Source: Thermoguttaceae bacterium
GTDB lineage: Bacteria; Planctomycetota; Planctomycetia; Pirellulales; Thermoguttaceae
NCBI GenBank assembly: GCA_017939795.1
Contig: JAGBAA010000030.1
Location: 1-63,083 of the forward strand
DNA length: 63,083 bases
Direction: 5' to 3'
Shown: piece after piece, positions 1 through 7,884 of the stretch
Layout of the letters: the number at the start of each line of letters is the position of its first letter
How positions within the stretch are numbered: the stretch's first letter is position 1
The notes under the pieces: model-generated
Seen by the model: only the letters and a program-made list of their open reading frames with translations
The model's database searches: none
What the model was told of the DNA's origin: nothing
Translations under genes and position numbers: made by a program

Positions 1-174
1 CTTCAGCTTCTTCGTCTTCAACGACTTCTTCTTCAGCTTCTTCGTCTTCAACGACTTCTTCTTCAGCTTCTTCGTCTTCAACGACTTCTTCTTCAGCTTC
101 TTCTTCGTCAGCGACTTCTTCTTCAGCTTCTTCGTCAGCGACTTCTTCTTCAGCTTCTTCGTCAGCGACTTCTT
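1..174. repeat. 30-bp/27-bp coding tandem repeat
   Basis: Three perfect 30-bp units (1-90) are followed by a 30-bp variant (91-120) and two 27-bp variants (121-147, 148-174). All stay in frame inside the acidic protein gene and encode EEAEEEVVED or EEAEEEVAD. The array continues past the left edge of the window. Confidence 0.9.
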
Positions 175-772
175 CGTCAGCTTCTTCGTCAGCTTCTTCG
201 TCAGCAGCTTCTTCGTCGGCGACTTCTTCTTCGGCTTCTTCAGCGGCGGCTTCGGTTTCTTCAGCCGGTTCTTCAGCGACAGCTTCTTCAGCCGGTTCCG
301 CAACCGGAACAGCTTCGGCAGCCGGAGCTTCCGTCACTTCAGCCGGAGCCGGAACGGACACTTCGGGAGCAGCTTCTTCAACCGGAACATCCTGGACAGC
401 CGGGGCAGCCGGGGCAGCCGGAGCGGCTTCTGCCGGTTTCACTTCTTCAACCGGAGCGGCCGGAGCAGCCGGAGCAGCCGGAGCAGCTTCTGCCGGTTTC
501 ACTTCTTCAGCCGGGGCAGCCGGAGCGGCCGGAGCGGCTTCTTCAGCTTTTGCATCTTCCGCCGGGGCTGCCGGAGCAGCAGCGGCAGCTTCTTCCTTAG
601 CTTTCACAGCACTGCAGCAAGCCGGAACCGTTTTAATATTGTCTTCCTGAACCTGAGCGCAGGCTTTCGGAGCGCGATAGATCGCACGGCGCAGACCTGC
701 TTCAACATTCACGGCAACAAACATAACCGCGACTGCGGTAATCATCATAGCAAAGTTACCAATCTGGCGCAT
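2..772 (-). CDS. Acidic Ala/Glu/Pro-rich exported protein, C-terminus beyond window
   Basis: Unrecognised protein read from ATG at 772 leftwards with no stop before the window edge, so 257 codons are visible and the C-terminus is missing. An AAGGAG ribosome binding site lies just upstream. Residues 1-25 (MRQIGNFAMMITAVAVMFVA...) form a plausible signal peptide. A short region with two or three cysteines (ACAQ, ACCSA) follows. From about residue 60 the protein is low complexity: first Ala-Pro-rich blocks (APAAPA separated by EEVKPAE), then an almost purely acidic tail of EEAEEEV/ADEE units. It is probably a secreted or periplasmic, disordered, highly negatively charged protein. No enzymatic motif is visible. 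The coding repeats at the far end are tandem at DNA level, so length is likely to vary between strains. Confidence 0.8.
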   Translation of the reverse strand, partial: MRQIGNFAMMITAVAVMFVAVNVEAGLRRAIYRAPKACAQVQEDNIKTVPACCSAVKAKEEAAAAAPAAPAEDAKAEEAAPAAPAAPAEEVKPAEAAPAAPAAPAAPVEEVKPAEAAPAAPAAPAVQDVPVEEAAPEVSVPAPAEVTEAPAAEAVPVAEPAEEAVAEEPAEETEAAAEEAEEEVADEEAADEEADEEADEEVADEEAEEEVADEEAEEEVADEEEAEEEVVEDEEAEEEVVEDEEAEEEVVEDEEAE

Positions 773-779
773 TCCAGAA

Positions 780-1346
780 TCTCCTTAATAAATTTTAGTG
801 GGAAAATTTTCCAAATTCTTTTTTATTTTATTCGGTAAAATTTTCATTCCTGTTTGAAGATTTCGTTCCTCTTTCGAAGACAAAACTTTCTAAAAATTTC
901 AAATTTTACCAAGTGAGTCAAAACACTCTTTGAGTGATTCCTCAATCTACTTCTATTTTAACTCATTTTTCAATTAATTCAACCACTCTCATCCATTTTC
1001 GGCAAAAAATTTACCAAAAATCTACAAATTTTCCATTTTCCTCACCCGGCACATCTTCTCAGTTGAATTTTGGGGCATTTGTAGCGTTTTTTTCAATTAT
1101 TTCGTTCTATTTTGGGACATTTTTTTCCGTTTTGCGTCCGTTCTGAAAATTTCACTTCGCATATTTGCACCAAAAAATCCGCAAAATCATAAAATTCATC
1201 ACGCGACCCTCTTTTTTGATGCCTTTTTGACGAAAAAAAAATTAAATTTTTATTCCATACGATCCATACAGACTCTACCATCCGACCCCCAAAACACGGA
1301 TCTGCCGTTTTCTGAAAAATTTCGATTTCAGAAATTTAAAGTTTTT
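780..1346. other. AT-rich intergenic region, no gene seen
   Basis: About 570 bases with many A and T runs. Only short open frames without ribosome binding sites or recognisable products occur here. It must carry the promoter of the acidic exported protein, but no convincing -35/-10 pair stands out. No RNA gene is recognised. Confidence 0.5.
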
Positions 1347-2366
1347 TCAGAATCCAGCTCCTCCTGTTTGCCGCACCTCGATCAAAATCAGGGGTTCGAT
1401 TCGATGAGTCGTATTCAGCAAATTTAAAGAACTTCCTTCGCCAGCCGAGGTCAGGGGCGGGGTAAGCCCTGGTGAAAGAAGAAATATTTTCTCGCTATTC
1501 CATCGGTAACGTTCCCGAAAACGAAACTGTCCGATCAGCGGCACTTCGATCTTTTCTGTCTCCTTTCCGATTTTCGTGTACTTCGTCATGCTGATCGGAA
1601 AGAGACGGTCCAGATGATTTACCTGAAATTTGATCTGCGCATCTACCAGCCCGCCGTCCAGCGAAACCAGCGGCATCATCTCAAACGTAAATCCGTCGTC
1701 CATCAGCACCCCTTCCGTCCCCTCGCCGCCTGCCTGGACTTCCGTCTGGACACTTCGCGCATATCGCCGGGTCCGGATCCATTTCAGCTCCATTCGCTGT
1801 CCGTTCGGGACCGCTTTGGTCTCTACGGTATGATTCATAAATCCCGGTGAATCTTCCAAAATATCCAACACAGACCGAAGGTCATCTGCACGGATCGTCC
1901 AAGCCTGCGATCCCATGGAAAAACTCGGGACCTGAGTCAGCAGATTCCCCATTTTCTGCCTCCAATACGGCGTACTTACGGTAAAGATCCTGACGCGAAA
2001 ATGATGCGAGACCGGATCGATCCCAATGAAACGCTGCACGACGTCTTTGACCTGAAGCTGGACCTGCGGAATATGGTAAACATTCACACTGTTTCTCGTT
2101 ACGTTCAGCATCGCCGGGATCTCTGAATGCCAGATCTCAAATCCGGTTTCCATCAGGATCCAGTCCATGACGGCGGTTTCAGGACGGCTCATCTGCGGGA
2201 AATGCGACGTATATGCCGAAATATCATACGATTGCCAGATCTGCCCATGCTGATTCGGCAAAGCCGGAGTCTGCGCCTCGGCAGGTGCCGTGAAAAAGAG
2301 CAAAACGCAGGATCCGCAAAAAAGTCCAACGAGCAGCACAAAACGCCAGAACCCTTTTTTTTCCAT
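1347..2366 (-). CDS. Hypothetical exported protein
   Basis: A 339-residue protein of unrecognised family. The start is placed at ATG 2366 (MEKKGFWRFVLLVGLFCGSC...) because GGGAG sits nine bases upstream; the longer frame from 2411 has no ribosome binding site. Residues 1-30 are a clear signal peptide or membrane anchor, possibly ending near AEA. The mature part has a repeated pattern of beta-strand-like segments (VQLQVKDVVQRFI, HHFRVRIFTV) and a stretch LRSVLDILEDSPGFM that is reminiscent of the small N domains of secretins. That resemblance is weak and only suggestive. It lies downstream of yebC, separated by a terminator-like hairpin, so it is probably transcribed independently. Confidence 0.7.
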   Translation of the reverse strand: MEKKGFWRFVLLVGLFCGSCVLLFFTAPAEAQTPALPNQHGQIWQSYDISAYTSHFPQMSRPETAVMDWILMETGFEIWHSEIPAMLNVTRNSVNVYHIPQVQLQVKDVVQRFIGIDPVSHHFRVRIFTVSTPYWRQKMGNLLTQVPSFSMGSQAWTIRADDLRSVLDILEDSPGFMNHTVETKAVPNGQRMELKWIRTRRYARSVQTEVQAGGEGTEGVLMDDGFTFEMMPLVSLDGGLVDAQIKFQVNHLDRLFPISMTKYTKIGKETEKIEVPLIGQFRFRERYRWNSEKIFLLSPGLTPPLTSAGEGSSLNLLNTTHRIEPLILIEVRQTGGAGF

Positions 2367-2451
2367 CTTCTTTTTCTCCCTTTTTCCATCATCCCGCAAA
2401 ATACCAGACATTCCGCACTCTGAAATCAGACCGGAAATTCCGGATCCGGAA

Positions 2452-2492
2452 AGAAAAAGAGGGGGACTCTGCGGGAATCCCTCCTCTTTCTC
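2452..2492 (-). terminator. Terminator-like hairpin after yebC
   Basis: A near-perfect inverted repeat (GAGAAAGAGGAGGGA against TCCCCCTCTTTTTC on the minus strand) ends in a C/T-rich run. It lies between the yebC stop and the next gene. Confidence 0.5.
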
Positions 2493-2546
2493 GATTCAAA
2501 ATCTCCGCGTCAATTCGGTTTGCCGAATCGCGGTCTTCTCCGAAGC

Positions 2547-3302
2547 TCAGTCTTCTTCATCAAGCTGTTCTTCGATCTCTGCCGTGAACTGGTAGTTGGA
2601 GTAAACTGCAGAGACGTCATCGTGATCTTCCAGACGGCTGATCAGACGCTGGATCTTCTGGGCATCTTCCAGATTGGAGATCTCGATCGTGTTCTGCGGA
2701 ATACGGGAAATATTCGCTTCGACGACGGAAACTTCCGCCTTTTCAAGTGCTTCCGCCAGCGCGGTGAAGTTTTCCGGCTCGCAGGTGATCTCGTAGATGC
2801 CGTCACTCAGCGAATAGTCGCCGTCGACTTCCATGAGCAGTTCCATGAGAGCTTCTTCGTCGATCTTCTCTTCTTCCACGACGACCAGACCTTTACGGTC
2901 GAACATGTATCCAACGCAGCCGGTGTTGCCCATTTTGCCGCCGCAGGATTCAAAGATCTTGCGCACTTCCGGTGCCGTACGATTTCGATTGTCCGTCAGG
3001 ATCTCGCAAATGACCGCAGTACCGGCACATCCGTAACCTTCATAGAGGATCTCTTCCATGACGGCGCCGGCAGAAGCCTCACCCGAACCTTTTTTGATCG
3101 CACGTTCAATATTGTCGCGCGGCATGCCGACCGATTTGGCCGCATCCACCGCAAGACGAAGACGTGCGTTCATGGACGGATCCGAACCGCCGCGAGCAGC
3201 CGTGATGATGCTCTTCGCCAGACGGCTCCAGACCTTGCCTTTCTTCGCGTCGACGGCAGCCTTCTTGTGCTTGATATTCGCCCATTTTGAATGTCCAGAC
3301 AT
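2547..3302 (-). CDS. yebC: YebC/PmpR family protein
   Basis: A 251-residue member of the YebC/PmpR (TACO1) family, a cytoplasmic protein known both as a transcriptional regulator and as a factor that helps ribosomes through difficult sequences such as polyproline. The N-terminus MSGHSKWANIKHKKAAVDAK is the family signature, and KSVGMPRDNIERAIKKG follows. Length is typical (about 245). A GAGGAG site precedes ATG 3302. The gene begins 10 bases after the TPR gene stop and is the last gene of the apparent nusA operon, which fits a role tied to translation. Confidence 0.95.
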   Translation of the reverse strand: MSGHSKWANIKHKKAAVDAKKGKVWSRLAKSIITAARGGSDPSMNARLRLAVDAAKSVGMPRDNIERAIKKGSGEASAGAVMEEILYEGYGCAGTAVICEILTDNRNRTAPEVRKIFESCGGKMGNTGCVGYMFDRKGLVVVEEEKIDEEALMELLMEVDGDYSLSDGIYEITCEPENFTALAEALEKAEVSVVEANISRIPQNTIEISNLEDAQKIQRLISRLEDHDDVSAVYSNYQFTAEIEEQLDEED

Positions 3303-3312
3303 ACTTTTCTCC

Positions 3313-5907
3313 TCACGAGTTTTTCAAAATTTTTAACTGAGACTCAACATGCTCCAGGTCCCTGGGATCCATGTCCTGATTCTTCTGCTGAGCCTCCTTA
3401 AACTGTTCCTGTGCTTTTTTAAAATACCGGATCGCCTCGTCCTTTTGCTTCAGCGCAAGAGCGGTATCGCCAAGATGACTGAATACGACCGGGTCTTCCA
3501 ACCCCTCCGCAGCCTCTTTCAGCGTCTCGTACGCCAACTCAAATTCTCCAAGCCGATAGTAGATCCATCCCAATGTATCGAGATACATCGGATTTCCAGG
3601 CTCCGCCTTCAGCGATTCCCGGGAATATTGCAATGCGCGGTCCAAACGCCGATCCTTGCAGGCCCAGAAGTACGCCAGGGAATTCATGGCGGAAGCATCA
3701 TCCGGAAATTCATCCAAAACGCTCCGCATCAGCTCTTCTGCAGCATCCATGTTTCCAAGACGTTCCTCGATCACGGCCGTCATGTTTCGGATCATCGAAA
3801 CCGCCCGGCGGTTAAATTCCGCACTGTAGTCATCCTGAAGTTCCTTCAGAAGATCCCGCAGAAGCGTCCGCGCCTCCTCGTACTTCTGCGTCTGCTGAAG
3901 CTGATCCGCTCGCAGAAAAATGAACTCCAGATTGTCCGGCTCTCTTTCCAGGAGGATCTGGATCTTCTTTTCCGCATCCGCAAACCGCCCAAGCGCCATC
4001 AGCACATGACAGTATGCGATCGAAAAACGGATCTCTCCCGGGATCCGGCTCTGAACTGTCCGATAGAACTCTTCGGCCAATTCAAATTTCTCTTCTTCCG
4101 CCAGAATATCGCCAACATCCAGCATAAACTGCACGATATTCTCACGGTTTCGGTTCGTGAGCTTCGTCCGCTTAAACGCATTCATCGCCTGCGAACAAAA
4201 TTCCAGAGCCAGCTCCGGCCGTTCCATCCGATGTGCCGTCACGGCAAGGAATCCGTACCTTGCCCACTGAAGTTCCTGCGAACTGCGGACATTCTTTCCT
4301 TCTGCCTCCGCGCGGTCTTCCGCCTTCTTCGACGCAGCAAAAAGCTGCTCGGCAAAAGCCGTAAATGCCTCTTCCTGAAGGAACGATTTGACGTCATCCT
4401 CCGAAACCGAAGCAGGAGCTGCCGTTTCCGCCTTCTTCGAAACGGAAACTTCATCAGGATCGGCAGGATCCGCAGACTCTGCGTTTTCAGACTCTGCGTT
4501 TTCAGACTCTGCGTTTTCAGACTCTGTGCTTTCTTTTTTTTCGGTTTTGGCCGAGGCTCTCTCTTTTTCTTCCAAAATCACGCCGCAAAGATCTTCAAGG
4601 AGCAGTTCCGGACCAAAAACCGCCTCGGAACTCTTCATGAGCTTCTGAAACGCTTCTTCAAAATGCCCGACCTCTCCCAATTTCAGAGCCAGAGCCATCT
4701 GATCCAGCGCGTATCGTTCCAGATTCTGGCCGCACAACTCCCGGTAAAGCGCAAACGCACGTTCCTTAGCATCCTTCGCCGCCGCTTTTTTCCCCGTCTT
4801 CGATGTCCCGGTCCCAGAGTCTGCCGCGATCCGGGCATATTCCTGCGCGATCCGGGCTTTCAGTGCCGTACGGTTCGGCTGCTTCTTAAGGATCTTTTCC
4901 AGGATCTCCAGCGTTTCCTCTTCCCGTCCCAGTGTCTGAAGGACCGCATCGAGCAGCGAGTACGGAACCTCCTCTTCATAGCCTGCCTCGTATGCATCCA
5001 GCATCAGTTTCAGCGCACGCTCCGCATCTTTCCGCACATACGCGATCCTGGCCGATTCAAAGAGACACTGCGGTTCCCATTCCCTGCGCTGAGCCTGCGC
5101 CTCTTCTTCCGAAAGCTCTTCAGCCGCCAGCTTTTTCTCAAACCACTGCGTCAGCTCGCCAAGGATCTCTTCCGCTTCATCCGCCAGCTCTTTCGCGATG
5201 CAGATGTCCAAAAGCAGAAGCAGATTGATCTCCCGGCTGTGCTCAAAAAGGACCTGTTCTTCCTCACGGATCCCAAACCGCTGCGGCTCCTTCAGCATCA
5301 TGTGGACCGCACATAAGGAAGTCAATGCCCGATCCAGCTCACCCGCCTGATATTCCGCCCAGCCAAGCCGATCGTGGATCAGCATACGCATCGGTCCCGC
5401 TTCATTCACCGGGATCGAATCAAGGATCGCCCGATACGTCTGCGCGACTCTTTCATTTTTATCCAACCGGGCCGCACACGTCGCCAGCCGATCCAAAACC
5501 GGGATCCCAAGAAGTGACGGATCAGAAATTTTGTCAAAGTATCGAAAGGCTTCCTCATAGCGTTTTTGCTTGACCGCCAGTGAAACCAAAGAAATCAGAA
5601 CCGCATCAGAAGAAACATACTGACAGGCACGCTCATAGCACTGGATCGCCTGTCTTTCGCGCTTTTCCGCCTCAAAGACCCGTCCCTGAAGGAAAAGATA
5701 TTCTGCCGTGAGCATATCCTGCTCAAGCTGTCCAGGTCCTTTCAGCACCGGCTGAAAATCCCCGTAAAATGCCGCATTCTCCGTCACCGGAGCGTCTCCG
5801 CCCGTTTTCAGTTCCTGACCGGCACACACTCCGTCCGTTCCGCAAAGAAAAATAGGGCACAAAAAGGCAGAGCAGATATTCAGTGCATTCTGCAAATGAA
5901 TTCTCAT
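3313..5907 (-). CDS. Large exported TPR-repeat protein
   Basis: An 864-residue protein made mainly of tetratricopeptide repeats, which form helical scaffolds for protein-protein contacts. Residues 1-30 look like a signal peptide, so it probably acts in the periplasm. TPR-like units start near residue 65 (AEYLFLQGRVFEAEKRERQAIQ) and recur to the C-terminus, where the best copies are found (FSHLGDTALALKQKDEAIRYFKKAQ). Around residue 465 a low-complexity acidic insert carries ESENA repeats. No enzymatic domain is seen. It sits between the glycosylase-like gene and yebC on the same strand. The 93-base gap upstream shows no clear terminator, so it is probably part of the nusA operon. Confidence 0.85.
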   Translation of the reverse strand: MRIHLQNALNICSAFLCPIFLCGTDGVCAGQELKTGGDAPVTENAAFYGDFQPVLKGPGQLEQDMLTAEYLFLQGRVFEAEKRERQAIQCYERACQYVSSDAVLISLVSLAVKQKRYEEAFRYFDKISDPSLLGIPVLDRLATCAARLDKNERVAQTYRAILDSIPVNEAGPMRMLIHDRLGWAEYQAGELDRALTSLCAVHMMLKEPQRFGIREEEQVLFEHSREINLLLLLDICIAKELADEAEEILGELTQWFEKKLAAEELSEEEAQAQRREWEPQCLFESARIAYVRKDAERALKLMLDAYEAGYEEEVPYSLLDAVLQTLGREEETLEILEKILKKQPNRTALKARIAQEYARIAADSGTGTSKTGKKAAAKDAKERAFALYRELCGQNLERYALDQMALALKLGEVGHFEEAFQKLMKSSEAVFGPELLLEDLCGVILEEKERASAKTEKKESTESENAESENAESENAESADPADPDEVSVSKKAETAAPASVSEDDVKSFLQEEAFTAFAEQLFAASKKAEDRAEAEGKNVRSSQELQWARYGFLAVTAHRMERPELALEFCSQAMNAFKRTKLTNRNRENIVQFMLDVGDILAEEEKFELAEEFYRTVQSRIPGEIRFSIAYCHVLMALGRFADAEKKIQILLEREPDNLEFIFLRADQLQQTQKYEEARTLLRDLLKELQDDYSAEFNRRAVSMIRNMTAVIEERLGNMDAAEELMRSVLDEFPDDASAMNSLAYFWACKDRRLDRALQYSRESLKAEPGNPMYLDTLGWIYYRLGEFELAYETLKEAAEGLEDPVVFSHLGDTALALKQKDEAIRYFKKAQEQFKEAQQKNQDMDPRDLEHVESQLKILKNS
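4474..4533. repeat. 15-bp coding tandem repeat
   Basis: Three identical 15-bp units plus one diverged unit lie inside the TPR gene and encode repeated ESENA. Confidence 0.9.
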
Positions 5908-6000
5908 CCTGATCTCCTCTGCCTGATCGTCCCCAAAATTCTCAACCCCGAAGCACTCCCCAGACCTCAGTCTCCCAATGCTGAAAAGTGCCGGAGGGTG

Positions 6001-7365
6001 CTATTTTCCGCTCTTCGACGATTTCGCTGCCTTAGCGGTCTTCTTCACCGTTTTCGTCTCCGCCGTTTTCTCCGACTTTGCCGATGCTTTTGCCGCCTTT
6101 TCAGCTTTCGCCGCCTTTTCAGCTTTCGCCGCCTTTTCAGCTTTCGCTGCCGTTTCAGCTTTCGCCGCCGTTTCTGCTTTCGCTGCCTTCCCAGTCTTCT
6201 TTCCCTTTTCGGATCTTTCGGCCGGCTCCGCCTTCTTCACTGCCTTTTTCTCCGCAGCAGATTCAGCGTCTTTCTTCACGGATTTCCGAAGAGTCTTCTT
6301 TCCAGCAGGCTCCTCCGCAGGAAGAACTTCCGAGACCTCTTTGGCTCCTTTTTTCACAGACTTTTTGGGTGCCGCCGGTTCAGCTTCCACCGGAACTTCC
6401 TCAACCGCCTGCTTTTTGCTCTTTACCGATTTGCGGACCGGTTTCTCAACCGCCTCTTCCCGCTCTTCAGCAGCCCGGGAACCTTTTCCCCGTTTCTGAC
6501 CGCGGGCGATCTCTTCCAGGTACGTCTGCTTCGCCAGCTCTTCCTGATTTTCGTAAAGGTCCTCGTAGCGGTCTTCCTGTTCCCGAACATAATAGTCCGG
6601 ATCGTTCTTCAGAACTTCCTCAATATTCTCCTTCTTCGGCACCACGACCGGTTCCGGAGTTTCCATCGAGTTCTCAATACGAACTTCGCGGCGGCGGGGC
6701 ATACGGTCACGAAAATCCGGCGCAAAGGATCTCAGGAACGAAATGATCTTGCGCGCTTCCGGATTCTGCACAAACATCGCAGCCATCTGATGGACCAGAG
6801 AGAAAAATTCCATTCCCTGGCTCTTCGAGATCGCACGATTCAGGCCCGCAACTTCGCACTGTTCAATGTCCTTCTCCGAAATGATCCCCAGAACATACAG
6901 AAGCCGCTTTTCGCCGTTTCCAACCGGGATCCCATGACGGCCGAATGCGACCTGTGCCGTATAGTTGATCGAAAACGGCGTACCGCCGGGGATCGACTCC
7001 AGTTTTTCGTAGGCTTCCTTGATGTTCTTCTTGCGAATATCATCCAGATCGAATGTGTACCGCTCTTCAAAAACAGACCGGAGGATCTTTCGGATCTTCA
7101 CGGCAGCTCCGCGCGGATCAGGAAGCTGAGGCATCAGTTCCGCAAGTTCCGCAGTACTGCTGACCCGGACCTCGTTCCAGCCGGACATCGTCTGGACCAG
7201 GGCGTTGAATGCCGTATCCGCAGCCTCAAACGTCGCGTCTTCCAGGCACGTCGCATACAGAAAATGCTCCAAAACCGTCCGCTCTACCGGCTCAACGGCG
7301 GAAAATTTCTTTTTCAGTTCCGAATAGAAACGCTTCAAAACGTCCGTACGGTTTGATGAACTCAT
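6001..7365 (-). CDS. HhH-GPD (endonuclease III-like) protein with histone H1-like tail
   Basis: A 454-residue protein. Residues 1 to about 220 resemble the helix-hairpin-helix GPD fold of endonuclease III-type DNA glycosylases: LLYATCLEDAT-like start, SGWNEVRVSSTAELAELMPQ, then LESIPGGTPFSINYTAQVAFG at the position of the hairpin, and KRLLYVLGI. The usual catalytic lysine/aspartate pattern and the C-terminal iron-sulphur cysteines are not evident, so it may bind DNA without classical glycosylase activity. From about residue 290 it becomes a lysine/alanine-rich tail (KSVKK, AKAEKA repeats) like eukaryotic H1 or bacterial Hc-type histones, suited to non-specific DNA binding. It lies in the nusA-infB-rbfA operon, 44 bases after rbfA. 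The family assignment is from pattern recognition only. Confidence 0.65.
   Translation of the reverse strand: MSSSNRTDVLKRFYSELKKKFSAVEPVERTVLEHFLYATCLEDATFEAADTAFNALVQTMSGWNEVRVSSTAELAELMPQLPDPRGAAVKIRKILRSVFEERYTFDLDDIRKKNIKEAYEKLESIPGGTPFSINYTAQVAFGRHGIPVGNGEKRLLYVLGIISEKDIEQCEVAGLNRAISKSQGMEFFSLVHQMAAMFVQNPEARKIISFLRSFAPDFRDRMPRRREVRIENSMETPEPVVVPKKENIEEVLKNDPDYYVREQEDRYEDLYENQEELAKQTYLEEIARGQKRGKGSRAAEEREEAVEKPVRKSVKSKKQAVEEVPVEAEPAAPKKSVKKGAKEVSEVLPAEEPAGKKTLRKSVKKDAESAAEKKAVKKAEPAERSEKGKKTGKAAKAETAAKAETAAKAEKAAKAEKAAKAEKAAKASAKSEKTAETKTVKKTAKAAKSSKSGK
6095..6184. repeat. 18-bp coding tandem repeat
   Basis: Five 18-bp units encode AKAEKA/AKAETA in the basic tail of the HhH-GPD protein. 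The first three are nearly identical. Confidence 0.9.
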
Positions 7366-7409
7366 CTATTCCCCCTCATTGAAAAGTCTGTGCGGTTACG
7401 CCGCCTGAA

Positions 7410-7838
7410 TCACTCATTTCCTTCATTCGGAGTCTCTGCAGAACGTTCTGCCGCATCGTCCTTCAGCTCGCCAATACAGGAACCACGCTCTTCCTCCGGA
7501 GGAAGGACCTCACGAAGAAGTTTCGCGATCTGGATCGAATGCTTCACCCCTTTATCCAGTACAAACAAAACACGCGGGGTATAGCGGGTCTGGATCCGGT
7601 CCGCGATCTTCCTCTGGAAAAAACCGGCCGCATTTTGAAGCCCTTTCAGGCACAGTTTCTGCTTGGCTTCCGTTCCCATGATGGAAACATGGACCTTCGC
7701 CTGCTGCATATCGCCCGAAACTTCGACGTACGTCACCGTCACGTCAGAAACACGGGGATCCTGAATGTCGCGCAAGATCGACATCCCGATCACTTCCCGG
7801 ATCGCTTCCGCAGCTTTCAAAACTCTTCTCGTAGCCAT
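7410..7838 (-). CDS. rbfA: Ribosome-binding factor A
   Basis: A 142-residue RbfA, the small KH-fold protein that binds the 30S subunit and helps late maturation of 16S rRNA. It shows the expected RRVLKAAEAIREVIGMSILRD start, the core DPRVSDVTVTYVEVSGDMQQAKVHVSI and the end TRYTPRVLFVLDKGVKHSIQI. A hydrophilic C-terminal extension (EEERGSCIGEL...) makes it slightly longer than usual. It lies directly downstream of infB, the standard nusA-infB-rbfA order. Confidence 0.95.
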   Translation of the reverse strand: MATRRVLKAAEAIREVIGMSILRDIQDPRVSDVTVTYVEVSGDMQQAKVHVSIMGTEAKQKLCLKGLQNAAGFFQRKIADRIQTRYTPRVLFVLDKGVKHSIQIAKLLREVLPPEEERGSCIGELKDDAAERSAETPNEGNE

Positions 7839-7884
7839 TCACTACCCTTCTTTGACTTTTTCAATTTTCTCTCGGACACACTGC

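Noticed and set aside
934..1427. Three short open frames in the AT-rich gap
   Set aside because: No ribosome binding sites, mutually overlapping, and with translations that look random.
5896..7356. 486-codon plus-strand open frame
   Set aside because: It is opposite the HhH-GPD gene; the Phe/Arg-rich translation is the shadow of Glu/Lys-rich coding on the other strand, and no binding site or family resemblance is seen. The same holds for 3349-5316, 7765-9894 and 29232-31199.
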